Positions 1 to 8,382 of a stretch of 64,000 nucleotides of DNA are shown in pieces. This stretch comes from Erysipelothrix anatis. Its GTDB lineage: Bacteria > Bacillota_I > Bacilli_A > Erysipelotrichales > Erysipelotrichaceae. A program made the translations under genes and the position numbers. Every line of letters begins with the position of its first letter. Within the stretch, counting starts at the first letter, position 1. Location of the stretch: NCBI RefSeq assembly GCF_009828745.1, contig NZ_WTSX01000006.1, positions 1 through 64,000 on the forward strand. The letters are read 5' to 3'. Below the pieces are notes generated by a model, which saw nothing but the letters and a program-made list of their open reading frames with translations, was not told where the DNA came from and ran no database searches.

Positions 1-41
1 TTCATTTTTATCTCATAACTATGCATAATCCGTGTTCCCAT
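1..41 (-). CDS. N-terminus of an unidentified gene cut by the window edge
   Basis: A leftward reading frame starts with ATG at 41-39 and runs off the window after 13 codons (MGTRIMHSYEIKM). A GGGAGG ribosome site lies just upstream at about 51-57 on the complementary strand. This pairing of a good ribosome site with an ATG is the only evidence. The product cannot be identified from 13 residues. The ribosome site is part of an inverted repeat (42-52 with 88-100), described separately. Confidence 0.5.
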   Translation of the reverse strand, partial: MGTRIMHSYEIKM

Positions 42-100
42 AAGAAAACCTCCCGTATTGAATCATTTTACAATAATTCGTTTACAAGAGGTTTTTTCTT
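42..100 (-). promoter_or_regulatory. Inverted repeat that would hide the ribosome site of the edge gene
   Basis: Bases 42-52 (aagaaaacctc) and 88-100 (gaggttttttctt) are complementary over about 11 pairs, separated by 35 bases. On the leftward transcript the inner arm contains the GAGG of the edge gene's ribosome site, so the hairpin would occlude it. Read rightward the same element looks like a terminator, but no rightward gene precedes it. That it regulates translation is inference. Confidence 0.4.
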
Positions 101-180
101 GAGTCCCAAGGAACTAGGTCAGTTCCATCAGAAGGTTTTTTTATGATGTTTATTAATAATAAGCGATATTTCACAAGATA

Positions 181-219
181 ATGCGGAGGTGAACTATGTT
201 AAGTCCGTATGTTTTTTAT
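181..219 (+). terminator. Terminator-like hairpin in the leader of the surface protein gene
   Basis: Bases 181-187 (atgcgga) pair with 204-210 (tccgtat), including one G-U pair, and are followed by a run of six T. The loop holds a strong ribosome site and a tiny frame (196-222). It could be an attenuator or a simple terminator; no gene lies immediately upstream on this strand. Confidence 0.35.
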
Positions 220-222
220 TAG
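196..222 (+). CDS. Possible 8-residue leader peptide
   Basis: An ATG at 196 opens an eight-codon frame (MLSPYVFY, stop TAG), preceded at 184-192 by a near-perfect ribosome site (cggaggtga) at good spacing. The frame lies in the loop and 3' arm of a terminator-like hairpin, about 100 bases upstream of the large surface protein gene. The quality of the ribosome site argues for translation. The short length and lack of comparison keep the call weak. Confidence 0.25.
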   Translation: MLSPYVFY

Positions 223-275
223 TGAAATAAATAACATATTATTTTATATAACGAAACGTGAAGAAAAAAATAACT

Positions 276-281
276 TATAAT
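276..281 (+). promoter_or_regulatory. -10 box for the surface protein gene
   Basis: A consensus TATAAT lies at 276-281, about 38 bases upstream of the chosen ATG. The -35 region about 17 bases upstream is poor, so this rests on the -10 match alone. Confidence 0.45.
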
Positions 282-318
282 GTATATATAAACAGTTTTG
301 TTTAACGGGGGGGTTATT

Positions 319-3300
319 ATGAAACGTTTAAAATCAATTGCTATCATTGCGTTAGCAATGCTTTTATACATTGGTTCAATCTATCCGGCGATGGCTATAG
401 ATGCAACGCAAACATCTACAGAAACCACCAGTCAGGAGCAAATGTACACGGATGATAAGACAGAAAAAGCGACAATTTCCACTGAAATTGAAGAAGAAAC
501 CTCCATCCGCGATGAAAAGACAGATGAAACTACTGATACGAATGCTGAAACTACAAATGTTGATGAGCTAGAAGATCGTACTAATGATCAAATTGATGAC
601 GAAGAAAAGGATGATAAACCATCCCAATTAGCTGAAGAACAATTAGTAGACCCTGTAACGGATTCAGTACAGCCTGCATCAGCTGAAGCCACGCAATATG
701 ATATCGCGAATATTCAAACTGTGGCAGAGTTGCAAGAAGCGATTGTAAATGTTCAAGATGGGCAAACGATTAAACTTGCACCAACATTTATCTCAGGGCC
801 AATGTCAGTAGCAATTCCTGATGTCGCCTTTACCATAGATGGTAATAATGTAAACTGGACTGAAGGAAAAATAACGTTAACTGGAAATGGAAACAAGACA
901 TTAACGATAACCAATATTCATTTGAATGGTTCAGGAAGAAATGGGTACATCTTTGAAGATGGACGTCGTTCCGGAACGTTAAATTTTACAAACTCAAGTA
1001 TCTCAAATAGTGCTGATGGGACAATGAAGTTAAATGTTACGACTGTCTTGGATGGTATGTACATTCATGATAGTAAAGGTCATAACACTGGGTCTGCAAT
1101 TTGGATTAGCTCAGATGTTGACTTAACTGTTCGAAATTCAACCATTGCAAACAACGTTGGGTCAGCATCTGGCTATGAAGCAGGTGCAATCTCGACTAAA
1201 GGGTATACGGCGGTTATGACTATTGAAAACTCAGTATTCCGAAACAACGTTAATGTGGGATTTTACTCAGGAGTACTAGGTGGTGGCGGTGGTGCCATTC
1301 ACATGAATAATTTTAATGGGACATTGAACATCAAACAATCAGTCTTTGATAACAACAAAGCACAAGGGAGTGCAAGCTCTCCAAGCCGTACTGCTGATGA
1401 TGGTGGAGCAATATTCATTAAAAATGCGAATCCAAACTCGACCCTAAACATCTCGGAGTCGACCTTCTCCAACAACTTCGCATCCGATGATGGTGGAGCA
1501 ATAATGGTTGAAGGTAAAGGGAAAACATATATTTCGAACAGCACCTTTACCGATAATCTAGCATTGGGATTGAACGGAGGAAATCTATCAGGTGGTGCGA
1601 TTCAATTCTTCAAAATTGGTTTTTTTAGCTCCATGACCAATAATGTCACAAACTCAACTTTTGTAAATAATCAAGCGGGTAATGAGTCCTCACGCCAAAA
1701 TCAAAACGGTGGGGCTATCGGGCTTAGTGGTCAATACGGAAGCAATAGTGCATCCATTAAGGGGAGTCTTTTTGCCGGTAACCGCGTATATGATGCCAAC
1801 GGGAACCTCAATGTGGCAAGTGACTATAAAGATGTATCCAGGCTCGGGGGAACTGATTTAGGATCGAACAATGTCATTAATCTCGATGCCAATACACATC
1901 CTTTAAAGTCAGTATTTGGAAATGACAATGTAACATTAGAAGCGAATAGCACACAATTTGTTGCAGGTTACAACCAAGAACCGATTCTAACACTAATCAT
2001 AAAACCGGATGGTGTTGCCGATAACACTAATAATGATGTAACTGGTGCTACCGATCAGCGTGGTTATGCCCGTCATAAAGCAAATGGGGCGGTACAGATT
2101 GCGTCAATTCGATACAATGCAAATGGTGGTCGCTATGAGCTCGAAACCTTAGATCGATATCAAGGTAAAGTCTATTACGAAGCTGCCGCTGATGGCAAAA
2201 TCTACGACTACTATACTGTCAGCGTGATTGGAGGAACTGGATCGACATTGAATCCTGATACTTCGAAGTTAGGTCGAGATGGATTCCGATTTATTGGATG
2301 GGCCCTTCAACCGGATGCTACAGAGCCAGTCTACGGACCAGATGAAATCATCAACTATCAAGCAGAAAACCAAGTGCTTTATGCGCTTTGGGAAGAAATT
2401 CCAATAACATTCTCAATTAAATACTTTGGAAACACAAATACCGCCGGTGAGGCACCAATTGATGTAACTGAGTACTTAGAAGGAGCGACTGCGACACTTC
2501 TTGGTGAAGGTACACTCATTAAAGATGGTTACCGATTCATTGGTTGGAATACACAAGCTGATGGATTAGGGACAGTATACCTTCCACAGGATACACTGAC
2601 GATGACAGAAAATGTTTCATTGTATGCAATGTGGGATGTCATTCCAGTAACTTATCGAATTACCTATTTTGGAAATAGCCATACTGCGGGAGTTGTTCCA
2701 ATCGATATCAATAACTATCTCAACGGTGCACAAACCAAAATATTAGGTGCGCGAAATCTTATTAAGTTTGGATATCAATTTACAGGATGGAATACGAAAG
2801 CAGATGGAACGGGTGATGCTTATGTAGGTGGTCAGGACATCATAATATCTCAAGACTTAGATCTTTATGCTCAATGGATGAAATTACCTGAAAAATATGT
2901 TGTGATGTATGATGGAAACGGACATACTGCAGGAACTGAGCCGGTTGATGCGAATGCGTATGAAACCCAAGCCCTTGTTACTGTTAAAGGTCCAGAAACA
3001 CTCCTGAAAACAGGATACACGTTTACGGGTTGGAATACACAAAAAGACGGTACAGGAACAACGTATCGCGAAGGCTCTCAGATGACGATTACAGACAATG
3101 TAACGCTTTATGCCATTTGGACAAAAGAGGGCATCACGGAAACATATCGTGTAATGTATGATGGAAATGGATTTACTGACGGATCAGTTCCAGTAGATAC
3201 TAAACAGTATTTAGACGGTGAAGTCGCTGTAATTGCGAGCCCAACGATGACGCGTAAAGGCTATACATTTGTCGGGTGGAATACGCAATCGGATGGTCAA

Positions 3301-3489
3301 GGTACAGCCTTCGCAATTGGTCAAGAAGTTACAATCCATGCTGATGTGAATGTATTTGCTATCTGGAAAAAGGATAAAGTAGTCCTTCCTCCAACAGGTG
3401 TTACAACACATCAAACTGGTTATATCATACTTGCTGCTGGTGTCATACTGCGTGTACTTACAACAAAAAGACGTAAAGTCAAAGCATAA
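319..3489 (+). CDS. LPxTG-anchored surface protein: beta-helix repeats plus InlB-type B-repeats
   Basis: A large cell-wall protein of 1056 residues, probably an adhesin or host-interaction factor. An in-frame TTG lies at 298, but the ATG at 319 follows a G-rich ribosome site and begins a classic signal peptide (MKRLKSIAIIALAML, cleavage near AMA-IDA). Residues about 35-110 are acidic and Thr/Glu/Asp-rich. Residues about 130-540 carry repeated N-S-x-F-x-x-N...GGAI units typical of right-handed beta-helix (pectate-lyase-like) surface proteins. Residues about 633-1018 hold five Listeria-Bacteroides (InlB B-type) repeats with the G-W-N-T-x-x-D-G-x-G core. The C-terminus is a sortase signal: LPPTG at about 1023-1027, a hydrophobic stretch and a basic tail (KRRKVKA). 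Monocistronic, with its own terminator. The function is inferred from architecture; ligands cannot be named. Confidence 0.9.
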   Translation: MKRLKSIAIIALAMLLYIGSIYPAMAIDATQTSTETTSQEQMYTDDKTEKATISTEIEEETSIRDEKTDETTDTNAETTNVDELEDRTNDQIDDEEKDDKPSQLAEEQLVDPVTDSVQPASAEATQYDIANIQTVAELQEAIVNVQDGQTIKLAPTFISGPMSVAIPDVAFTIDGNNVNWTEGKITLTGNGNKTLTITNIHLNGSGRNGYIFEDGRRSGTLNFTNSSISNSADGTMKLNVTTVLDGMYIHDSKGHNTGSAIWISSDVDLTVRNSTIANNVGSASGYEAGAISTKGYTAVMTIENSVFRNNVNVGFYSGVLGGGGGAIHMNNFNGTLNIKQSVFDNNKAQGSASSPSRTADDGGAIFIKNANPNSTLNISESTFSNNFASDDGGAIMVEGKGKTYISNSTFTDNLALGLNGGNLSGGAIQFFKIGFFSSMTNNVTNSTFVNNQAGNESSRQNQNGGAIGLSGQYGSNSASIKGSLFAGNRVYDANGNLNVASDYKDVSRLGGTDLGSNNVINLDANTHPLKSVFGNDNVTLEANSTQFVAGYNQEPILTLIIKPDGVADNTNNDVTGATDQRGYARHKANGAVQIASIRYNANGGRYELETLDRYQGKVYYEAAADGKIYDYYTVSVIGGTGSTLNPDTSKLGRDGFRFIGWALQPDATEPVYGPDEIINYQAENQVLYALWEEIPITFSIKYFGNTNTAGEAPIDVTEYLEGATATLLGEGTLIKDGYRFIGWNTQADGLGTVYLPQDTLTMTENVSLYAMWDVIPVTYRITYFGNSHTAGVVPIDINNYLNGAQTKILGARNLIKFGYQFTGWNTKADGTGDAYVGGQDIIISQDLDLYAQWMKLPEKYVVMYDGNGHTAGTEPVDANAYETQALVTVKGPETLLKTGYTFTGWNTQKDGTGTTYREGSQMTITDNVTLYAIWTKEGITETYRVMYDGNGFTDGSVPVDTKQYLDGEVAVIASPTMTRKGYTFVGWNTQSDGQGTAFAIGQEVTIHADVNVFAIWKKDKVVLPPTGVTTHQTGYIILAAGVILRVLTTKRRKVKA
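2215..3372 (+). repeat. Five tandem InlB-type B-repeat units inside the surface protein gene
   Basis: Five coding units of about 60-80 codons lie at roughly 2215-2397, 2401-2637, 2644-2880, 2890-3123 and 3139-3372. Units 2-5 share a start like Y-x-G-N-x-x-T-A-G, a central G-W-N-T-x-x-D-G-x-G and an ending L/V-Y/F-A-x-W. Unit 1 is divergent (GWALQPDAT). DNA identity is modest, so these are old duplications rather than recent slippage copies. Confidence 0.85.
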
Positions 3490-3492
3490 CAA

Positions 3493-3526
3493 AAAAAAGG
3501 TACCTTCTAAGAGGGTACCTTTTTTC
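3493..3526. terminator. Bidirectional terminator between the surface protein and the Trx-like gene
   Basis: A 12-pair palindromic stem (aaaaaaggtacc at 3493-3504 with its complement at 3514-3525) has A-run and T-run flanks on both sides. It can end transcription of the rightward surface protein gene and the convergent leftward gene. Confidence 0.85.
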
Positions 3527-3541
3527 AATAAAAAAACTGGC

Positions 3542-4063
3542 TTATGATTTATATAAGCCAGTCCAAAGTTTGTTGTTGAAGAACCATGTTCTTAATTCAT
3601 CTACAGTCATTGGTTTTTTAGAATTAAACGAAATGCTTGATTCTACGTTAAGTTGATTTTTTGTTGTATCAAAGTTTGCATAAACAAACGCAGGATACGA
3701 ATCGACACCAAATAAATTCTTAAGACGGGTTCCGGTCATATTCTCAGCACTGCTAATATCAATTGAAACAATTTCCGGTGTTGGACGTTTCTCTTGTTCT
3801 TTAGCAAGTGGTGTCAGAATAGAATTAATTACATAATCGGAATCGGATTTACCATCACGAATTAAAAATACGTGATTACCAGGGTTTTCTTTTGAATATT
3901 TTGAAATGTCATCGATTGAAATAGATGTAGAAATTACAGAATCAACTGTGTCTACAGTACGCGTCATCGCTACTGTTTGACTACTAAATTGGTTATAAAG
4001 TCCAATGAATATCGCAACTATAGCAAACGCTGTAAATGCAACGAGTATTATTTTTTTAGCCAT
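3542..4063 (-). CDS. Membrane-anchored thioredoxin-fold protein without CxxC
   Basis: A 173-residue protein with one N-terminal membrane segment (residues about 4-24) and an outer domain that can be laid on the thioredoxin fold. The segments are a beta strand (HVFLIRDG), a helix start where thioredoxin has its CxxC (here DSDY), a second strand (IVSIDIS) and a Tyr-Pro in the cis-proline position (VDSYPAFVYAN). No cysteine occurs in the protein, so redox activity is unlikely. A structural or binding role is possible. The start at 4063 has a GAGGAG ribosome site. It is divergent from smc, with about 120 bases between them. The fold assignment is from pattern only and is moderately sure. Confidence 0.6.
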   Translation of the reverse strand: MAKKIILVAFTAFAIVAIFIGLYNQFSSQTVAMTRTVDTVDSVISTSISIDDISKYSKENPGNHVFLIRDGKSDSDYVINSILTPLAKEQEKRPTPEIVSIDISSAENMTGTRLKNLFGVDSYPAFVYANFDTTKNQLNVESSISFNSKKPMTVDELRTWFFNNKLWTGLYKS

Positions 4064-4152
4064 AATGTCTCCTCACTCACGAATTTACTTTACCACGCTT
4101 CACAGAAGAAAGCAAATTTCGACTTTCATAACCTTTTGTTTATTGTGAAATT

Positions 4153-4163
4153 ACGCTATAATA
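4153..4163 (+). promoter_or_regulatory. Promoter -10 region for smc
   Basis: ACGCTATAATA contains a perfect TATAAT at 4157-4162. The -35 is weak (ttttgt at 4134-4139, 17-base spacer). The same 11 bases recur upstream of dnaE and of the gene at 36414. Confidence 0.6.
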
Positions 4164-4187
4164 GACAAGATAAGAATGGGGGTAACT

Positions 4188-7118
4188 ATGTTCCTCAAGA
4201 AAATTGAAATGCAAGGATTTAAATCCTTTGCAGATAAAGTAGTCATAAATTTCGAGGATCCTGTAACTGGTGTGGTTGGTCCTAATGGTTGCGGTAAAAG
4301 TAACATTAGCGATGCGATACGATGGGTATTAGGTGAACAATCAGTAAAATCGATGCGTGGGTCAAGTATGACAGACGTTATTTTTAACGGTTCTGAGAAC
4401 CGAAAAAAAGTAAATTTAGCTGAAGTAACGCTTGTCTTTGATAATGGTTCTAAACCATTAAACAGTGATTACGAAGAAGTTGAAGTTACACGACGTTTAT
4501 ACCGTGATACGCGTGAATCAGAGTATCTGATTAATAAGACAGCTGTGCGTCTTCGTGACATTCATGATTTGGTTATGGATACTGGGTTAGGACGAGATTC
4601 ACTGTCCATTATCTCACAAGGAACAATTTCGTATTTTGCGGAAGCCAAACCACAAGAACGTCGTATGATATTCGAAGAGGCGGCAGGTGTTTCGAAATAC
4701 AAGAAACGAAAAATTGAATCCATCAACAAGTTGGAGCGAACACGTGAAAACATGGAACGGATGCAAGACATTGTTGATGAAGTTGAACGTCAAGTGAATT
4801 CACTAAAACGTGCAGCTAAAAAAGCGGAACAATATCGTGATAAAAAAGAACTCCTACAAGCAGTAGAAGTTTCGGTATTGGTTAAAGAAATTCAAGAATT
4901 CACTGAAGCAAACGAAGTTATCAAACAAAACTTATTTAAAATTGATGCCGAACTTGCTTCACTTGAGACATCTGAAGGGGTTTACGAACACGAATTAGAA
5001 TCCAAACGCCAAGCACTCCATGAATTGGATCGTGATGTTTCAAAAGCACAAGAAAACATGATGGCAGCGATTCGCGAAATCGGACTCTTGGAAACGCGAA
5101 AAGTTGAAATTGAAGAACGCCGTAAATATACGCTGGAAGTTGGAAATGCCCAAGAAAAAGCGAAAGAAATGCGAGCACAGCTCAACGATGCAAAACTTGA
5201 ATACGATGATCGTAAAGCACGCCATCAAGAATTAAGTGCAGAAGTTGAAATGTTGGTTGAAAACAGCTATGAACGAAATCGCAAACTTGCAGATCAGCAA
5301 CAAGATGTCGCTCGACTTACAACAGCAATTCAACAGTTAGAAAACCGACTCAATATTGTAAATTCACGATTGGAACGTCCTTATGAGTCAAATCATGGTG
5401 TTCAAGCAATTATGAATAGCAAGAGTTCGCTATTTGGTGTTCATGATGTTGTGGGTAATGTATTTACTGCAACTGAAAATTATGAAATTGCAATTACGAC
5501 AGCTTTAGCAGGCTCCATGATGCATCTGGTAACAAATGATGACAAGGCAGCTGTTAATGCGATTAACTTCTTGAAAAAGAACAATGCGGGTCGTGCAACA
5601 TTTATTCCGTTAACCGTTGCGAAGCCTCGCAGTGTTTCAGAGGATGCAATTACGGTTGCATCACACGTTGACGGCTTTGCAGGTGTGGCCAGCGAATTTG
5701 TAACAAATGATGCAGTTTATGATCAGTTACGTGACAGCCTACTTGGAAATGTTCTCGTCGTGACTACGATCGAAGCAGCTAACCGAATCGCAAAAATGTT
5801 GAACCACAACTATAAAATCGTAACTATGGATGGTGATGTGATTCATCGTGGTGGAACGATGACGGGTGGTAAAAACCGCAATAACAACACTTCTGTTATG
5901 ACACTAAAAAAAGATAAAGAGAATCTTGAACAAGAAATCATCCAAGATAAAGAAAAACTTATCTTAAGCGAAAATGCCATGCACGCATTAACAACAACGC
6001 ATAAAAACGAAAGTGATATCTTAATGCAACGCCGTATTTCGCTAGCGCAATTGGAACCGCTCTTAGATGTTAAACGATCCAAATATGAACGATTAAAACA
6101 AGAGTATGAAGATTTAAATCCTGATGATGTCACAGAAGTACCAGAAGGGGAAGGCGATGATATTGTCGCACAACTCAATAAAGCTTACATGGAACGTGAC
6201 GAACTCACCACTAACATTGCATTGATGCGGGAACAACGCCAAGGCATTAGCACTGAAATTCAACGGAAAGAGATTCTGTTACGTCAGTATCGTCAAGATT
6301 TAAATGGTCTCACACAAAAACGTCATCAACTAGCACTAGATATTACTAAAAACAATACACGATTGGAAACAGGATTAGAGCGATTATCATCTGAATACCA
6401 AATGACGTATGACTATGCATTTGAAAACGTATATGACCAAGATGCTGCAATGAGTCGTGATGAAGTCCTTAAACTTCGTAATGAACTTACAGCGCTTGGA
6501 AATGTGAACCTGGAAGCGCCTGAAGAATATGCGGAGACTAAAGAACGTTATGAATTCTATACGACGCAACTTGAAGATCTTCATGGCGCACGCGACAAGT
6601 TACTTGCTGTCATCGAAGAAATGGATACAATCATGGTCAAGCAATTCAAAGAAATGTTCGACAAAATTAACGAGGAACTTCCGGCTGTCTTTAGTGCCTT
6701 ATTTGGTGGCGGACGCGCTCGTTTAATTCTTGAAGATGAAAATGACTTACTTAATACGGGGGTTGATATTGATGTACAGCCTCCCGGGAAATCAGTACAA
6801 AATATTCGACTATTTTCTGGTGGTGAAAAATCACTGATTGCAATATCAGTTCTATTTGCAATTCTTAAAGCACGTCATGTACCACTTTGTATCTTTGATG
6901 AAGTCGAAGCAGCACTTGATTCCGCGAACGTTGAACGTTTTGCAAACTATATTCGTAAATTTAGCGATGATACACAATTTATCGTAATTACACACCGTCC
7001 AGGAACGATGGCGCAAGCTGATGTCTTATATGGTGTGACGATGCCTACAAAAGGTGTTTCGTCAATGTTACGTGTTCGACTTGAGGAAGCAGTAGAAATG
7101 AAGGAGGCGAAAGCATAA
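4188..7118 (+). CDS. smc: Chromosome segregation ATPase SMC (short-armed)
   Basis: SMC dimers with ScpA and ScpB compact and segregate the chromosome. The start at 4188 follows GGGGG at 4178-4182; an ATG at 4176 overlaps that ribosome site and is less likely. The protein has 976 residues. Walker A is GPNGCGKS at 31-38, the Q-loop lies near 144, the hinge spans about 400-560 with its Gly-rich end (GGTMTGGKN), the signature is LFSGGEKSL at 875-883 and Walker B is CIFDEVEAALD at 901-911. The coiled-coil arms are about 170-398 and 565-790. Typical Firmicute SMC has about 1190 residues, so both arms look about 100 residues shorter while heads and hinge are complete. It begins the smc-ftsY-ylxM-ackA-nrnA series of tightly packed genes. 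Confidence 0.97.
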   Translation: MFLKKIEMQGFKSFADKVVINFEDPVTGVVGPNGCGKSNISDAIRWVLGEQSVKSMRGSSMTDVIFNGSENRKKVNLAEVTLVFDNGSKPLNSDYEEVEVTRRLYRDTRESEYLINKTAVRLRDIHDLVMDTGLGRDSLSIISQGTISYFAEAKPQERRMIFEEAAGVSKYKKRKIESINKLERTRENMERMQDIVDEVERQVNSLKRAAKKAEQYRDKKELLQAVEVSVLVKEIQEFTEANEVIKQNLFKIDAELASLETSEGVYEHELESKRQALHELDRDVSKAQENMMAAIREIGLLETRKVEIEERRKYTLEVGNAQEKAKEMRAQLNDAKLEYDDRKARHQELSAEVEMLVENSYERNRKLADQQQDVARLTTAIQQLENRLNIVNSRLERPYESNHGVQAIMNSKSSLFGVHDVVGNVFTATENYEIAITTALAGSMMHLVTNDDKAAVNAINFLKKNNAGRATFIPLTVAKPRSVSEDAITVASHVDGFAGVASEFVTNDAVYDQLRDSLLGNVLVVTTIEAANRIAKMLNHNYKIVTMDGDVIHRGGTMTGGKNRNNNTSVMTLKKDKENLEQEIIQDKEKLILSENAMHALTTTHKNESDILMQRRISLAQLEPLLDVKRSKYERLKQEYEDLNPDDVTEVPEGEGDDIVAQLNKAYMERDELTTNIALMREQRQGISTEIQRKEILLRQYRQDLNGLTQKRHQLALDITKNNTRLETGLERLSSEYQMTYDYAFENVYDQDAAMSRDEVLKLRNELTALGNVNLEAPEEYAETKERYEFYTTQLEDLHGARDKLLAVIEEMDTIMVKQFKEMFDKINEELPAVFSALFGGGRARLILEDENDLLNTGVDIDVQPPGKSVQNIRLFSGGEKSLIAISVLFAILKARHVPLCIFDEVEAALDSANVERFANYIRKFSDDTQFIVITHRPGTMAQADVLYGVTMPTKGVSSMLRVRLEEAVEMKEAKA

Positions 7119-8068
7119 TGGGATTTTTTGACAAATTAAAACAATCGTTCTCTAAAAAAGAAGACAAAGAGTTATACAGTACGGGGCTAGATTCAACAAA
7201 AGCAACGTTTGGTACAAAACTCAAAGAAATGTTTACAGGAAAGCCAAAATTTGATGATGCATGGTATGATCATTTGCTTGCGGTTTTAATCCAATCAGAC
7301 GTTTCATTAAAAAGTGCACAAAAAATAATCAAGGCATTTCGTAAAGAAGTTAAGCCTTCAATGACGCAAGAAGAGAGTTTAGAGACCCTAGCAGGGGTTA
7401 TGATGCGCCAATATGGTGAAAATATCGAACCCTATGCACTTGAAGATAGTCGTCTAAATGCTATACTAGTTGTTGGTGTTAATGGGTCGGGTAAAACGAC
7501 GACATGTGCCAAACTTGCACACTACTATAAATCCGAAGGAAAACGCGTTCTCCTGGTTGGAGGCGATACCTTTAGAGCAGCTGGTAGTAATCAATTAAAA
7601 GTTTGGGCAGATGAAATTGGTGTTGATTTTATTGGAGGCGATGAGGGTCGTGATGCTGCGTCAGTTTATGTTGATGCAGCGCGTCATGCGAAAGCAGAAG
7701 CGTATGATGTCATGATTTGCGATAGCGCAGGTCGTCTTCAAAATAAAGTCAACTTAATGAAAGAACTCGACAAAATGAAACGTGTTTTAGAACGTGAAGT
7801 TGGCGCAATCGACCATACATATCTTGTGATTGATGGAAATACAGGCCAAAACGGTTTGTTACAAGCAAAAACTTTCACCGAAGTTACGCCAATTGATTCA
7901 TTAATTGTTACAAAACTCGATGGTTCACCAAAAGGTGGAGTTCTCCTAAGTATAAAGGATGAACTGGGTATCAAAGTAAGTCATATTGGATTGGGTGAAA
8001 AAATGGAAGATTTACGCCCATTTGATATTGAAGCATACCTCTATAACCTTGTGAGTGACAATGCCTGA
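7118..8068 (+). CDS. ftsY: Signal recognition particle receptor FtsY
   Basis: FtsY is the SRP GTPase receptor that docks ribosome-nascent-chain complexes at the membrane. The 316 residues contain a short N-domain, then the P-loop GVNGSGKTT (120-128), DTFRAAG (150-156), DSAGR (202-206) and TKLDG (265-269). The N-terminus (MGFFDKLKQSFSKK) is a short amphipathic membrane-targeting helix, without the long acidic A-domain of enterobacteria. Its ATG overlaps the smc stop by one base, with AAGGAGG upstream, so the two are translationally coupled. ffh, its partner, is not in this window. Confidence 0.97.
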   Translation: MGFFDKLKQSFSKKEDKELYSTGLDSTKATFGTKLKEMFTGKPKFDDAWYDHLLAVLIQSDVSLKSAQKIIKAFRKEVKPSMTQEESLETLAGVMMRQYGENIEPYALEDSRLNAILVVGVNGSGKTTTCAKLAHYYKSEGKRVLLVGGDTFRAAGSNQLKVWADEIGVDFIGGDEGRDAASVYVDAARHAKAEAYDVMICDSAGRLQNKVNLMKELDKMKRVLEREVGAIDHTYLVIDGNTGQNGLLQAKTFTEVTPIDSLIVTKLDGSPKGGVLLSIKDELGIKVSHIGLGEKMEDLRPFDIEAYLYNLVSDNA

Positions 8069-8382
8069 TGAATATTGAAAAAACAGTATTTCTAAATAAG
8101 CTGTACGATTATTATGAGAAACTACTGACCCAACGTCAGCAGGAGGTCTTTCGATATTATTATCATGATGATTTATCATATCAAGAGATTGCCGATATTC
8201 TTGGAATTAGTCGTGCGGCCGTGTTCGATAATTTAAATCGAACTTCAAAGTTATTGATCGAGTACGAAGAAAAACTCGGTGTAGCAAATGGTTATCAGAC
8301 GTTGTTTGATAAACTGTATGCTCTTGAAAACAATGACGTCAATGCCATACTCGATACATTTATCAAAGGGAGGAAATTATGA
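8068..8382 (+). CDS. ylxM: YlxM family helix-turn-helix protein (UPF0122)
   Basis: A 104-residue protein with a sigma-70 region-4-like helix-turn-helix: a TQRQQEVFRYYY start, then YQEIADILGISRAAV (about 35-49). YlxM is usually encoded directly upstream of ffh and is linked to SRP; in some streptococci it has been reported to affect SRP GTPase activity. Here the gene sits between ftsY and ackA with no ffh. It overlaps ftsY by one base and ackA by four, which implies translational coupling. Family call strong, role less certain. Confidence 0.9.
   Translation: MNIEKTVFLNKLYDYYEKLLTQRQQEVFRYYYHDDLSYQEIADILGISRAAVFDNLNRTSKLLIEYEEKLGVANGYQTLFDKLYALENNDVNAILDTFIKGRKL

Noticed and set aside
107-141. 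ggaact/agttcc hairpin followed by a T-run near the left edge, considered as a T-box or preQ1 element
   Set aside because: No T-box core or preQ1 pattern on either strand; the T-run does not directly follow the stem.
2215-3372. Repeated segments suggesting a CRISPR or satellite array
   Set aside because: The repeats are coding, about 180-240 bases long and diverged; they are InlB-type protein repeats.
4176-4190. Earlier ATG at 4176 as the smc start
   Set aside because: It overlaps the only ribosome site (GGGGG at 4178-4182); ATG 4188 has correct spacing and gives the usual N-terminus.
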